Below are positions 17,665 to 25,814 of a stretch of 64,000 nt of DNA, piece after piece. Under the pieces are notes generated by a model. It was not told the DNA's origin and made no database searches. It saw nothing but the letters and a program-made list of their open reading frames with translations. The position numbers and the translations under genes were made by a program. This stretch comes from JAWRCU01 sp033542235 (lineage in GTDB: Bacteria; Pseudomonadota; Alphaproteobacteria; Rhizobiales; Rhizobiaceae), in the NCBI RefSeq assembly GCF_033542235.1, contig NZ_JAWRCU010000009.1, positions 124,001 to 188,000 of the forward strand. Direction: 5' to 3'. How positions within the stretch are numbered: the stretch's first letter is position 1; every line of letters begins with the position of its first letter.

Positions 17665-17688
17665 GTTACATTTTTCGATGGTTACATT
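17665..17688. promoter_or_regulatory. Direct repeats in the MarR-hmgA intergenic region
   Basis: GTTACATT occurs twice, at 17665-17672 and 17681-17688, 16 bp apart centre to centre, about 35-55 bp before the hmgA start. The spacing of about one and a half helical turns and the position suggest a regulator or promoter element. No experimentally known site is matched. Confidence 0.4.
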
Positions 17689-17721
17689 CGCAACTATCTA
17701 GCGTCAACTCGGGAGGAAGCC

Positions 17722-19035
17722 ATGCCGCTTTCCTATATGCCGGGCTTCGGCAACGACTTCGAGACGGAGGCCTTGCCGGGTGCGCTGCCGCAAGGCCAGA
17801 ACTCGCCGCAGCGGCCTGCCTACGGGCTCTATGCCGAGCAACTTTCCGGTTCGCCCTTCACCGCCCCACGCGGCGCCAATGAGCGCTCCTGGCTCTATCG
17901 CATCCGGCCGAGTGTCCGTCATGGCGTACGTTTTCATGGCGCCGAGCAGCCGCTCTGGAAAAGTGCGCCCAATCTCGGCGACAACGAATTACCGCTCGGC
18001 CAGCTGCGCTGGGATCCGACGCCGCTTCCGGAAGAGCCGACGGACTTCATCCGCGGCGTCAGAACCATGACTGCGGCCGGCGATATCTTCGGCCAGGCCG
18101 GAATGGCAGCGCATGTCTATGTCGCCAATCGCTCGATGGCCGACGACCATTTCTTCAACGCCGATGGCGAGATGCTGTTCGTGCCGCAGGAGGGCGGCAT
18201 CACCCTCGTCACCGAGATGGGGCGGATTGGCCTCATCCCCGGCGAGATCGCCGTCATCCCGCGCGGCATGGTCTTCAAGGTAGAGCTTACCGGCGCCGCC
18301 GCTCGCGGCTATATCTGCGAGAACTACGGCGCCAAGTTCACGTTGCCGGATCGCGGCCCGATCGGCGCCAACTGCCTCGCCAACCCGCGCGACTTCAAGA
18401 CGCCCGTCGCCTGGTTCGAGGAGAGCGACAGGCCTTGTCGATTGATCGCCAAGTGGTGCGGCCGCTTCTACGAGACCGAGCTTCCGCATTCGCCGCTCGA
18501 CGTCGTCGCCTGGCACGGTAATTATGCCCCTTACAAATACGACCTTTCGACTTTCTCGCCTGTCGGCGCGATCCTGTTCGATCATCCCGACCCGTCGATC
18601 TTCACCGTGCTGTCCTCGCCGTCCGGCGAGGCGGGCACGGCCAATGTCGACTTCATCATTTTCCCGCCGCGCTGGCTGGTTGCCGAGCACACTTTCAGAC
18701 CACCCTGGTATCACCGCAACGTCATGAGCGAGTTCATGGGGCTGATCCGAGGCAAGTACGATGCCAAGGAGGAGGGCTTCGCGCCGGGCGGCATAAGCCT
18801 CCACAACATGATGCTGCCGCACGGGCCGGACGCGGACGCCTACAAGAAGGCGACAAGTGTGGAGTTGAAGCCGGCGAAGCTCGATGACACCATGGCCTTC
18901 ATGTTCGAGACTCGCTTTCCGCAGCATCTCACGCGCTATGCCGCAGAAGCCGGCACGCTTCAGCACGATTATGCGGACTGCTGGAGCGGTCTCAGGAAGC
19001 ACTTCAACGGCACACCGGAAGGCGATTGGTCTTGA
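17722..19035 (+). CDS. hmgA: Homogentisate 1,2-dioxygenase
   Basis: HmgA opens the homogentisate ring to maleylacetoacetate using Fe(II). The start at 17722 has a GGGAGGAAGCC ribosome site and begins the family-typical MPLSYMPGFGNDFETEALPGALP. The 437-residue protein contains GQNSPQRPAYGLYAEQLSG, WLYRIRPSV, CENYG and the iron site region HTFRPPWYHRNVMSEFMG with its His and Glu ligands. Fumarylacetoacetate hydrolase follows after a repeat-bearing gap of 104 bp. Confidence 0.96.
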   Translation: MPLSYMPGFGNDFETEALPGALPQGQNSPQRPAYGLYAEQLSGSPFTAPRGANERSWLYRIRPSVRHGVRFHGAEQPLWKSAPNLGDNELPLGQLRWDPTPLPEEPTDFIRGVRTMTAAGDIFGQAGMAAHVYVANRSMADDHFFNADGEMLFVPQEGGITLVTEMGRIGLIPGEIAVIPRGMVFKVELTGAAARGYICENYGAKFTLPDRGPIGANCLANPRDFKTPVAWFEESDRPCRLIAKWCGRFYETELPHSPLDVVAWHGNYAPYKYDLSTFSPVGAILFDHPDPSIFTVLSSPSGEAGTANVDFIIFPPRWLVAEHTFRPPWYHRNVMSEFMGLIRGKYDAKEEGFAPGGISLHNMMLPHGPDADAYKKATSVELKPAKLDDTMAFMFETRFPQHLTRYAAEAGTLQHDYADCWSGLRKHFNGTPEGDWS

Positions 19036-19038
19036 ATA

Positions 19039-19118
19039 GTGAATGGTGAATAGTGAATGGTGAAACAAACTCTCCCTATCTCGGCTCACCATTCACCACT
19101 TCACTATTCACCATTCAC
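19039..19118. repeat. Long inverted repeat made of GTGAATGGTGAATAGTGAA units
   Basis: A 19-base arm at 19039-19057 is perfectly complementary to 19100-19118. Within and around the arms the words GTGAATGG and GTGAATAG recur, so it is built from smaller direct repeats. It lies between hmgA and the fumarylacetoacetate hydrolase gene, ending 21 bases before that start. Similar TGAATRGTGAAT repeats are common in intergenic DNA of rhizobia. Confidence 0.8.
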
Positions 19119-19139
19119 ATAAAAAGGGGAGGCAACTGG

Positions 19140-20147
19140 ATGAAACTAGCGACGCTCAAGGACGGAACGCGCGACGGGAGACTGGCTATCGTCTCACGCG
19201 ACCTGATACGCTACACCGACGCTTCCTTCCTCGCACCGACGCTGCAGGCCGCTCTCGACGACTGGCAGCGGATCGCCCCCCATCTTGCCGCTCTCGCCGA
19301 GTCGCTCGAGCACGGCGCCGTGCCGTCGTCGCGCTTCCATGAACATGACGCGCACTCGCCCCTGCCGCGCGCGTATCAGTGGGCCGACGGTTCCGCGTAT
19401 GTCAATCATGTCGAGCTCGTGCGCAAATCGCGCGGCGCGGAAATGCCTGCGGATTTTCTCACTAATCCGCTGATGTACCAGGGCGGCTCGGACTCCTTTC
19501 TTGGCCCGCGCGATCCCATCGTCATGGCTGATGAAGCCTGGGGCATCGATTTCGAGGGCGAGGTGGCGGTCATCACCGGCGATGTGCCGATGGGCACGAG
19601 CGCAGATGAGGCAAGGGGCCTGATCCGGCTCGTGATGCTGGCCAACGACGTCAGCCTGCGTGCGTTGGCGCCGGGCGAGATCGCCAAGGGTTTCGGCTTC
19701 TTTCAGGCGAAGCCATCGTCGGCCTTCTCGCCGGTCGCCGTCACGCCCGACGAGCTGGCCGACGCCTGGGACGGCGGCAAGGTGAGCCTGCCGCTCAGCG
19801 TCGACCTGAACGGCAAGCCGTTCGGACGCGCCAATGCCGGCGTCGACATGACCTTCGATTTCCCGCGGCTGATCGCGCATGCCGCCAAAACACGCCCTCT
19901 CGGCGCCGGCACCATCATCGGCTCGGGCACGGTGTCGAACAAGCTCGAGGGCGGGCCCGGCAGGCCGGTCGCCGAGGGCGGCTCGGGCTATAGCTGTATT
20001 GTCGAGATGCGCACGGTCGAAACCCTGCTCAATGGCGGGCCGAAGACGCCGTTCCTCAGATATGGCGATACGGTCCGCATCGAGATGAAGGATCGGGCCG
20101 GCCATTCGGTTTTCGGGGCGATCGAGCAGACGGTCGAGAGGGGCTGA
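19140..20147 (+). CDS. Fumarylacetoacetate hydrolase family protein
   Basis: The 335-residue protein has the FAH fold: MYQGGSDSFLGPRDPIV, then the metal ligands in EAWGIDFEGEVAVITGDVP, a NDVSLRALAPGEIAKGFGFFQAKPSS block and GTIIGSGTVSN. It would split fumarylacetoacetate into fumarate and acetoacetate, the last step after HmgA. The ATG at 19140 follows AAAAGGGGAGGCAACTGG; the frame continues upstream into the inverted repeat, which is unlikely to be coding. Confidence 0.92.
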   Translation: MKLATLKDGTRDGRLAIVSRDLIRYTDASFLAPTLQAALDDWQRIAPHLAALAESLEHGAVPSSRFHEHDAHSPLPRAYQWADGSAYVNHVELVRKSRGAEMPADFLTNPLMYQGGSDSFLGPRDPIVMADEAWGIDFEGEVAVITGDVPMGTSADEARGLIRLVMLANDVSLRALAPGEIAKGFGFFQAKPSSAFSPVAVTPDELADAWDGGKVSLPLSVDLNGKPFGRANAGVDMTFDFPRLIAHAAKTRPLGAGTIIGSGTVSNKLEGGPGRPVAEGGSGYSCIVEMRTVETLLNGGPKTPFLRYGDTVRIEMKDRAGHSVFGAIEQTVERG

Positions 20148-20148
20148 C

Positions 20149-20691
20149 ATGGACCTCCTCAGTCACAATATCCGCATGGCTGAGAACAATCGCTGGTCCA
20201 ACGATCGACTCTACCGCGCCGTTTCGGCGCTCCAGCCCGGCGAGTTCGAGGCTGAGCGCGTCAGCTTCTTCCCCTCGATCAAGGAGACGCTGAATCATAT
20301 TCTCGCTGTCGATCACCTCTACCTCGATTTCCTTGAAGAAGCTGGCATCGGCGCCGACGCCTTTGACAGGTTCGAAGCATTCGATGATCAGCAACTCCTC
20401 GCCGAAGCGCAGTCAAAATCCGACGAGCGCCTCATCGCCTTCTGCCGATCGCTCGGGCCCGGCGATCTAGATCGCAGGGTAATCACGGACCGCCGCGAGG
20501 ATGGAAAGATCCCCGAGCGCATCGGTGACCTGCTCGCGCATCTCTTCCTTCACCAGATTCACCATCGCGGCCAGGTGCATGCGATGCTGTCGGGAACCTC
20601 GGTCAAGCCGCCGCAGCTCGATGAGTTCTTGCTTGACTACGACCTGAAGCTGCGGCGGGAGGAAATGGAGCGGCTGGGGCTGGCGCGATAG
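20149..20691 (+). CDS. DinB-fold metal-dependent protein in the homogentisate operon
   Basis: The 180-residue four-helix-bundle protein starts one base after the fumarylacetoacetate hydrolase stop. DinB-family metal ligands are visible as the histidine in IKETLNHILAVDHLYL and the HQIHHRGQVH cluster near residue 142. The DinB superfamily includes thiol-dependent enzymes such as mycothiol-dependent maleylpyruvate isomerase. Its place beside hmgA and the hydrolase makes an isomerase or thiol-related role in the same pathway plausible, but that is inference. Confidence 0.82.
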   Translation: MDLLSHNIRMAENNRWSNDRLYRAVSALQPGEFEAERVSFFPSIKETLNHILAVDHLYLDFLEEAGIGADAFDRFEAFDDQQLLAEAQSKSDERLIAFCRSLGPGDLDRRVITDRREDGKIPERIGDLLAHLFLHQIHHRGQVHAMLSGTSVKPPQLDEFLLDYDLKLRREEMERLGLAR

Positions 20692-20696
20692 GGCCG

Positions 20697-21809
20697 CTAC
20701 TCGGCCGCCTGCACCTTTATAACGCCGCGGCGGATCTGATCTTCCTCGATGGATTCGAAGAGCGCGCGGAAGTTGCCCTCGCCGAAGCCCTCGTCGCCCT
20801 TCCTCTGTATGAACTCGAAGAAGATCGGGCCGATCACCGTCTTTGAGAAGATCTGCAGCAGCACTTTGGTCATGCCGCCGCCGACCACGCCCTCGCCGTC
20901 GATCAATATGCCATGCTTCTTCATGCGGTCGATCGGCTCCTCATGGCCTTTCACGCGCGCATGGGACATCTCGTAATAGGTGTCGGGCGGGCCGGGCATG
21001 AACTTCAGCCCGTTGTCGTGCAGCCTGTCGGTCGCGTCATAGATGTTTTCGGTGCCGACCGCGATGTGCTGGATGCCTTCGCCCTTATAGCGCTTCAGAT
21101 ATTCGGCAATCTGGCTGGTCTCGTCCTTAGACTCATTGAGCGGGATGCGGATCTTGCCGCAGGGCGACGTGATGGCGCGGCTCACCAGCCCGGTGATCCT
21201 GCCGTCAATGTCGAAATAATGGATCTGCTTGAAGCCGAACAATTCGCGGTAGAACGCCCACCATTTGTCCATGTTGCCGCGATAGACGTTGTGGGTCAGG
21301 TGGTCCAGATAGTAGAAGCCGACGCCTTCCGGCTTCGGGTCGCGCGGTCCGGTCCATTCGAACTCGGCGTCATAGGGTGAGCCCTTCTGGCCGTAGCGAT
21401 CGACGAAATAGAGCAGCGATCCTCCGATGCCGACGATCGCCGGCACGTCCAGCATCTTGTCCTTGCCTTCGTAAGGCGTGGCGCCTTTGGAAACTGCATG
21501 CTCGAACGCATGATGTGCGTCGACCACGCGCCATGCCATCGAGGGTGCACAGGGACCGTGCCTCTCGACGAACGCAACCGCATGCGAACCAGGCTCGGCA
21601 TTGAGGATGTAGTTGATCTCGCCCTGGCGCCAAACCGAAATGTTCTTCGTCCGGTGCCGGGCCACCTGCGTGTAGCCCATGCGCTCGAAGAGAACAGCCA
21701 GTTGCGCGGGCTCAGGATGCGCAAATTCGACGAATTCGAAGCCGTCGGTTCCTGCGGGATTGGCTTCGCTGATTTCCGGGGGCGGTCCGTCGTGCGGGAA
21801 GGGGCCCAT
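20697..21809 (-). CDS. hpd: 4-hydroxyphenylpyruvate dioxygenase
   Basis: Hpd converts 4-hydroxyphenylpyruvate to homogentisate, feeding HmgA. The 370-residue protein shows both vicinal oxygen chelate domains. The three Fe(II) ligands are His in YLDHLTHNVY, His in GIQHIAVGTENI and Glu in FFEFIQRKGD; the C-terminal gate GFGEGNFRALFESIE is intact. CGGAGGAAATC before the ATG at 21809 sets the start, although the frame stays open to 21932. It converges with the DinB gene (5 bp apart) and is divergent from an Lrp-type regulator. Confidence 0.96.
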   Translation of the reverse strand: MGPFPHDGPPPEISEANPAGTDGFEFVEFAHPEPAQLAVLFERMGYTQVARHRTKNISVWRQGEINYILNAEPGSHAVAFVERHGPCAPSMAWRVVDAHHAFEHAVSKGATPYEGKDKMLDVPAIVGIGGSLLYFVDRYGQKGSPYDAEFEWTGPRDPKPEGVGFYYLDHLTHNVYRGNMDKWWAFYRELFGFKQIHYFDIDGRITGLVSRAITSPCGKIRIPLNESKDETSQIAEYLKRYKGEGIQHIAVGTENIYDATDRLHDNGLKFMPGPPDTYYEMSHARVKGHEEPIDRMKKHGILIDGEGVVGGGMTKVLLQIFSKTVIGPIFFEFIQRKGDEGFGEGNFRALFESIEEDQIRRGVIKVQAAE

Positions 21810-21914
21810 GATTTCCTCCGTTTGCGGCGCGGACGCTGCAAGGATCACATTTCGCCCACTATAACGCGCCATCCCTGCGCCATGGTTGCAATCAATGGCG
21901 CAAGATGCTGTGAT

Positions 21915-21933
21915 TATGCACAAATCGTGCATA
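21915..21933. promoter_or_regulatory. Inverted repeat TATGCAC-N5-GTGCATA, likely Lrp/AsnC operator
   Basis: Two perfect 7-base arms flank AAATC between divergent hpd and the Lrp-type gene, 19 bases before the GTG start of the regulator. Palindromes of this size and place are typical of local AsnC/Lrp regulators, so it probably serves autoregulation and control of hpd. Confidence 0.65.
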
Positions 21934-21951
21934 GACTGGTGGAGAAGCGGC

Positions 21952-22419
21952 GTGGTGGCGCAGATTGATCAGTTTGACCGCAAGATACTAGCGCTGCTGC
22001 AGGAGGACGCCCGGCTCACCAACGGCGATCTCTCGGAGCGCGTCAACCTTTCGCCATCGCAATGCTCACGGCGCCGTCAGCGGCTCGAGGACGAGGGGTT
22101 CATCCGCGCCTATCGCGCCGTGCTCGATCGCGATCGGCTGGGCTTCTCACTCGTCAATATGGTGACGGTGACACTCGCCACCCACAACCGCGACAATGCC
22201 CGCCGTTTCGCCGAGCTCGTGTCGCGCTTGCCGGAAGTGCAGGAGGCGCACGCGCTCACCGGCGAGATGGACTACATATTGAAAGTGATCACACCCGATC
22301 TGAAATCGCTGGCGGAATTCGTCAATGACGTTCTGCTGCCGCACGAATCCGTGCAGCACGTGAAGACAGCGATCGTTCTGCAGACGCTGAAGGAGAGCGC
22401 GGCGCTGCCGCTCGGATGA
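21952..22419 (+). CDS. Lrp/AsnC family transcriptional regulator
   Basis: The 155-residue protein has the N-terminal helix-turn-helix IDQFDRKILALLQEDAR and LSPSQCSRRRQRLEDEGFIRAYRA, then the RAM ligand domain with TGEMDYILKVITPDL. I place the start at the GTG at 21952 (a second GTG at 21955 is equally possible), behind GGAGAA; the longer frame from 21886 would run through the palindrome. Divergence from hpd suggests control by an aromatic amino acid or its keto acid. Confidence 0.85.
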   Translation: MVAQIDQFDRKILALLQEDARLTNGDLSERVNLSPSQCSRRRQRLEDEGFIRAYRAVLDRDRLGFSLVNMVTVTLATHNRDNARRFAELVSRLPEVQEAHALTGEMDYILKVITPDLKSLAEFVNDVLLPHESVQHVKTAIVLQTLKESAALPLG

Positions 22420-22494
22420 GCCGTTGCAGAGGGGAATGGACCCGCAGCATTTCGGATCCGCCAATCTCAACATCGAGATTTGCGGCAAGCTAAG

Positions 22495-22543
22495 ATGCCA
22501 GGCTCCCCCTTCTCCCACAAGGGGCGAAGGGGGAGCCTGGCAT
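22495..22543. repeat. Stem-loop with 17-bp perfect arms
   Basis: ATGCCAGGCTCCCCCTT at 22495-22511 pairs perfectly with 22527-22543 around a 15-base loop that itself contains CTCCC and GGGG. It lies between the Lrp gene and the convergent sulfurtransferase gene. It may be a strong terminator or a rhizobial CCCCTTCTCCC-type palindromic repeat; the flanking 22420-22619 contains nothing else I can support. Confidence 0.75.
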
Positions 22544-22619
22544 TTTGCGTCTCAGCCAATCTCCAAGGTCAGCGATTTGCGCCTGCCTTAATCAAGAGAC
22601 AGAACCGCTGGTCTGCCCC

Positions 22620-22961
22620 TCAGCCCTCCTTCACCTGCTTCGCCGCCGCATAGATATTCGTCGAACGTGCGCCGGAACGACAGAAGGCGAAGACAGGTCC
22701 CGGGATCTCGTCTAGCGCCTCGACCATTTTGCGCACGTCCTCGTCGGTCATCTGGCCGCTGGTGAAGGGAATGTGTCGAAAGATGAGGTCGGCAGCCGCA
22801 GCGGCGACCGCGATCTCCTGTGCTGTCGGTTGACCGGGCTGCTCGTCGTCGGGCCGGTTGCAGATGATGCTTCTGAACCCGGCCTCCTTGATGGCCTGGA
22901 CATCCTCTGCAGTGATCTGACCGGAAACGGCGTAATCATCGGCGATCGGGCGGTATTCCAT
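22620..22961 (-). CDS. DUF442/TIGR01244-type sulfur transferase or phosphatase-like protein
   Basis: The 113-residue protein has the dual-specificity-phosphatase-like fold of the TIGR01244 family: YRPIADDYAVSGQI, AGFRSIICNRPDDEQPGQP, FRHIPFTSGQ and the active-site loop AFCRSGARSTN with the nucleophilic cysteine. AGAGG six bases before the ATG at 22961 sets the start over a GTG at 22979. In other bacteria this domain is linked to sulfide oxidation and BlH/ETHE1-like hydrolases; no such partner is here. Confidence 0.82.
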   Translation of the reverse strand: MEYRPIADDYAVSGQITAEDVQAIKEAGFRSIICNRPDDEQPGQPTAQEIAVAAAAADLIFRHIPFTSGQMTDEDVRKMVEALDEIPGPVFAFCRSGARSTNIYAAAKQVKEG

Positions 22962-23103
22962 GGCAATCCTCTTGCTCACATTCGGCTCCGAATATGGCGA
23001 CTGTCATGCCATTTGGCGATCAGCGGAGCAACTGGCGCGCCGTCTCATTGCAGGGCTGCCGCAACAATACGATGCTCATGTCGATCACATCGCCGAAAAA
23101 TAA

Positions 23104-23898
23104 TCACTGATAGTGAAGGCCGCGCAGGAAGCCGCCCACCAGGCCGGCGACGGCGTCCGGCTGTTCCGCGCAGGGAATGTGCCCCGCATTGGGAATGATG
23201 CGGAATTCCGAATTGCGGATGAGGTTGGCCATCGAGCGCACCAAGTCTGGCGGCGTTGAGCCGTCCTGCTCGCCCACGATACAAAGCGTCGGCACGATGA
23301 GCGCGCGGGTCGATTCCGTCAGGTCGGCATCGCGAACCGATGCGCAGGTGCCAACATATCCATCGACAGGAGTGCGCGTGAACATGGCGACATAGCCGGC
23401 ATAGTCAGGATTGTCCGGCTTGCGGAATTGGGTGGTGAACCAGAGCGGCATCACGCGCTCGACCAGCACGCCCAAGCCCTTGCGGGCAACGAGATCGATG
23501 CGATCGTCCCAGCTTTCGCGGGTGCCGATCTTATGGGCGGTGTCCGAAAGCACGAGCGCGGCCACCCGCTCCGGATGCAGCGCGGCGAGTCCCTGCGCGA
23601 TCTGGCCGCCGACAGAGAGGCCGACCACAGCCGTGCGCCGGATCCCGAGATGGTCCAGCAGCCCGGCAAGATCCGCCACATGGTCGGTAAGAGGGTAGGG
23701 CGGAGGCGGGGCCTCGGAGAGCCCGTGGCCGCGCTTGTCGTAGCGGATCATGCGATATTGGTTGCCGAGACGCTCGACGACCTTGTCCCAGATGCGCAGG
23801 TCGGTACCCAATGAATTGATGAAGATCAGCGGCGGCCGGTCTGTCGGGCCGCTCGCTTCATAGTGAAGCACGATGCCGTTTGCGCGTGCGAAAGCCAT
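23104..23898 (-). CDS. pcaD: Alpha/beta hydrolase, 3-oxoadipate enol-lactonase-like
   Basis: The 264-residue hydrolase has the PcaD look: NGIVLHYEASGP, FINSLGTDLRIWD, RYDKRGHGLSE, the nucleophile elbow VVGLSVGGQIAQ, the aspartate in GEQDGSTPP and the histidine in NAGHIPC. PcaD hydrolyses beta-ketoadipate enol-lactone in protocatechuate degradation. No other pca genes are nearby, so the substrate is less certain than the fold. Confidence 0.75.
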   Translation of the reverse strand: MAFARANGIVLHYEASGPTDRPPLIFINSLGTDLRIWDKVVERLGNQYRMIRYDKRGHGLSEAPPPPYPLTDHVADLAGLLDHLGIRRTAVVGLSVGGQIAQGLAALHPERVAALVLSDTAHKIGTRESWDDRIDLVARKGLGVLVERVMPLWFTTQFRKPDNPDYAGYVAMFTRTPVDGYVGTCASVRDADLTESTRALIVPTLCIVGEQDGSTPPDLVRSMANLIRNSEFRIIPNAGHIPCAEQPDAVAGLVGGFLRGLHYQ

Positions 23899-23966
23899 GG
23901 CGCGAACTCCTCCGGATTATGGCAGAGGATGTGGCAAGGAGAGCTGGGGGTCAATTCTGGCTGGCT

Positions 23967-24917
23967 TCAACTCCCGAGGATCGCACCTTTGATGGTGGCG
24001 ATGTTGTGCTTCATCAGGTCGATGTAGGTCGAAGCCGGGCCGTCCGCCGGTGACAGGGCGTCGGAATAGAGCGTGCCGCCGATCTTCAGGCCGGTTTCCG
24101 AAGCGATCTGTTCGATCAGCCGCTGGTTTGTGATGTTCTCTACGAAGACCGCCGCGGCCTTCTCCTGTCTGACCTGATCGATCAGCTTGGCAACGTCGGC
24201 GGCCGAAGGCTCGGCCTCGGTCGAGATACCTTCCGGTGCGTGGAAGGTCAGACCGTATTCGTGCTCAAAATAGCCGAACGCGTCATGCGAGGTGATGATC
24301 GTTCGTTTCTCCGGGGGGATCGAGGCGACTGCATCCTTCACCTCCTTCTCCAGTGCACCGAGCCTGTCCGTGTAGTTGGCTGCATTCGCCTTGTAGGTCT
24401 CGCAGCCCGCGGCATCTGCCGCACAGAAGGCGTCGACGATATTGGCGACGTATATCCTGGCATTGGCGATGGCCTGGAATGCATGCGGATCGATGTTGCC
24501 ATGGTCATGTGCCTCGCCGGCATTTGCCGTAGCATCGCCCTCGTCCTCATCGGCAAACTCGGGCTTGAACTCGATCGGGGTGATGCCCTTCGTCAGTTCG
24601 ACGACGGTTGCCTTGGTGCCGCTTGTTTCCACGAGCCGCTGCAGGAAGCCTTCAAAGTGCAGCCCGTTGACCAGCACGACATCGGCTTTGGCCATCGCCT
24701 TGGCATCGGCCGGAGAGGGCTCGTAGACATGCGCATCGCCGTCAGGCCCGACGATCGTGGTGATCTTCACGTTGTCGCCGCCGACGTTCTTGGCGAAGTC
24801 GCCGATGATGGAAAAGCTCGCCACTACGTCGAGCGTCTTGGCTTCCGCCGCGGCAAACCCAACCGGACTTAATGTTATAACGCTCATCAAGGCGACGAGA
24901 CGAAGCGATTTCAGCAT
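23967..24917 (-). CDS. aztC: Zinc ABC transporter substrate-binding protein (AztC-like)
   Basis: The 316-residue periplasmic protein has a signal peptide (MLKSLRLVALMSVITLSPVG, ending AAAEA) and the cluster A-I metal-binding fold. Likely ligands are His63 (GDAHVYEPSP), His145 (NIDPHAFQ), His211 (TSHDAFGYF) and Asp286 (YSDALSP). The acidic/His loop is short (EAHDHGNID), as in AztC rather than ZnuA with long His-rich loops. It is the last gene of a three-gene operon after the ATPase and permease. Zinc is more likely than manganese given the upstream Zur-like palindrome. Confidence 0.82.
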   Translation of the reverse strand: MLKSLRLVALMSVITLSPVGFAAAEAKTLDVVASFSIIGDFAKNVGGDNVKITTIVGPDGDAHVYEPSPADAKAMAKADVVLVNGLHFEGFLQRLVETSGTKATVVELTKGITPIEFKPEFADEDEGDATANAGEAHDHGNIDPHAFQAIANARIYVANIVDAFCAADAAGCETYKANAANYTDRLGALEKEVKDAVASIPPEKRTIITSHDAFGYFEHEYGLTFHAPEGISTEAEPSAADVAKLIDQVRQEKAAAVFVENITNQRLIEQIASETGLKIGGTLYSDALSPADGPASTYIDLMKHNIATIKGAILGS

Positions 24918-24938
24918 TGCATGCTCCTCTTGGTTGGA

Positions 24939-25814
24939 TCAGGCGGTCAGGTGGCGGTGGCGACGCACCCGCGTGTTGAGGATGCCGCGCACACCGAAGA
25001 CAATGGAAAGGCCATAGACCGCGCCGGCCGACAGAATGATCGCCGGGCCGGACGGTAGCGAGGCATGGTAGGAAATGAGCAGGCCGGCCACGCAGGAGCC
25101 GAAGCCGATCAGGACGGCAAGCAGGCACATCGGCCCGACGCGCACGGTCCAGAAGCGGGCAGCCGCAGCAGGCAGCATCATCAGACCGACGGAAAGCAGC
25201 GTACCAAGCGCCTGGAAGCCACCGACCAGATTGAGCACGACAAGGCCGAGGAAAATGAAATGCACAGGCGTGCCAAGCCGGCTCACCGACCGCAAGAAGA
25301 GAGGATCCATGCTCTCGGCCACGAGCGCGCGCCAGAAGAGCACAAGGACGGCAAGCGTCACCGCCGCGATGATTCCGATCAGCGAGAGAGCCTCGTCATT
25401 GAGCGCGAGGACGGTGCCGAACAGCACATGCATCAGGTCGACGCTCGAGCCGCGGATCGACACTATGAGGACGCCGACCGCAAGCGAGATCAGATAGAAG
25501 GCCGCCATGGAGGCGTCTTCCCTCTGGATCGTGAATTGAGAGACGAGCCCCGCGCCCATCGCAACCACCACGCCGGCGATCAGCCCGCCGATGGTCATAG
25601 GTATGATCTGCAGGCCATAGAGCAGGAAGCCGGCGGCCGCGCCCGGCAGGATCGCGTGCGCCATGGCGTCGCCCATCAGGCTCATGCGCCGCAGCATCAG
25701 GAACACGCCGACCGGGCAGCCTGCGACCGAGAGCATCATGCAGCCGAGCAGCGCGCGCTGCATGAAACCGTAGTCGACGAATGGGGCGATCAGCAACTCA
25801 TACATGGACGTCAC
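24939..25814 (-). CDS. aztB: Zinc ABC transporter permease (AztB-like)
   Basis: The 291-residue protein is an ABC-3 family permease with about eight hydrophobic helices. It opens with LLIAPFVDYGFMQRALLGCMMLSVAGCPVG-type sequence, then RRMSLMGDAMAHAILPG, the family coupling segment, and ends with a basic RHRHLTA tail. Its start overlaps the stop of the upstream ATPase gene by four bases (ATGA). Confidence 0.87.
   Translation of the reverse strand: MTSMYELLIAPFVDYGFMQRALLGCMMLSVAGCPVGVFLMLRRMSLMGDAMAHAILPGAAAGFLLYGLQIIPMTIGGLIAGVVVAMGAGLVSQFTIQREDASMAAFYLISLAVGVLIVSIRGSSVDLMHVLFGTVLALNDEALSLIGIIAAVTLAVLVLFWRALVAESMDPLFLRSVSRLGTPVHFIFLGLVVLNLVGGFQALGTLLSVGLMMLPAAAARFWTVRVGPMCLLAVLIGFGSCVAGLLISYHASLPSGPAIILSAGAVYGLSIVFGVRGILNTRVRRHRHLTA

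Noticed and set aside
17989..19092. A 367-codon minus-strand frame opposite hmgA
   Set aside because: Antisense to a well-recognised dioxygenase and without domain features.
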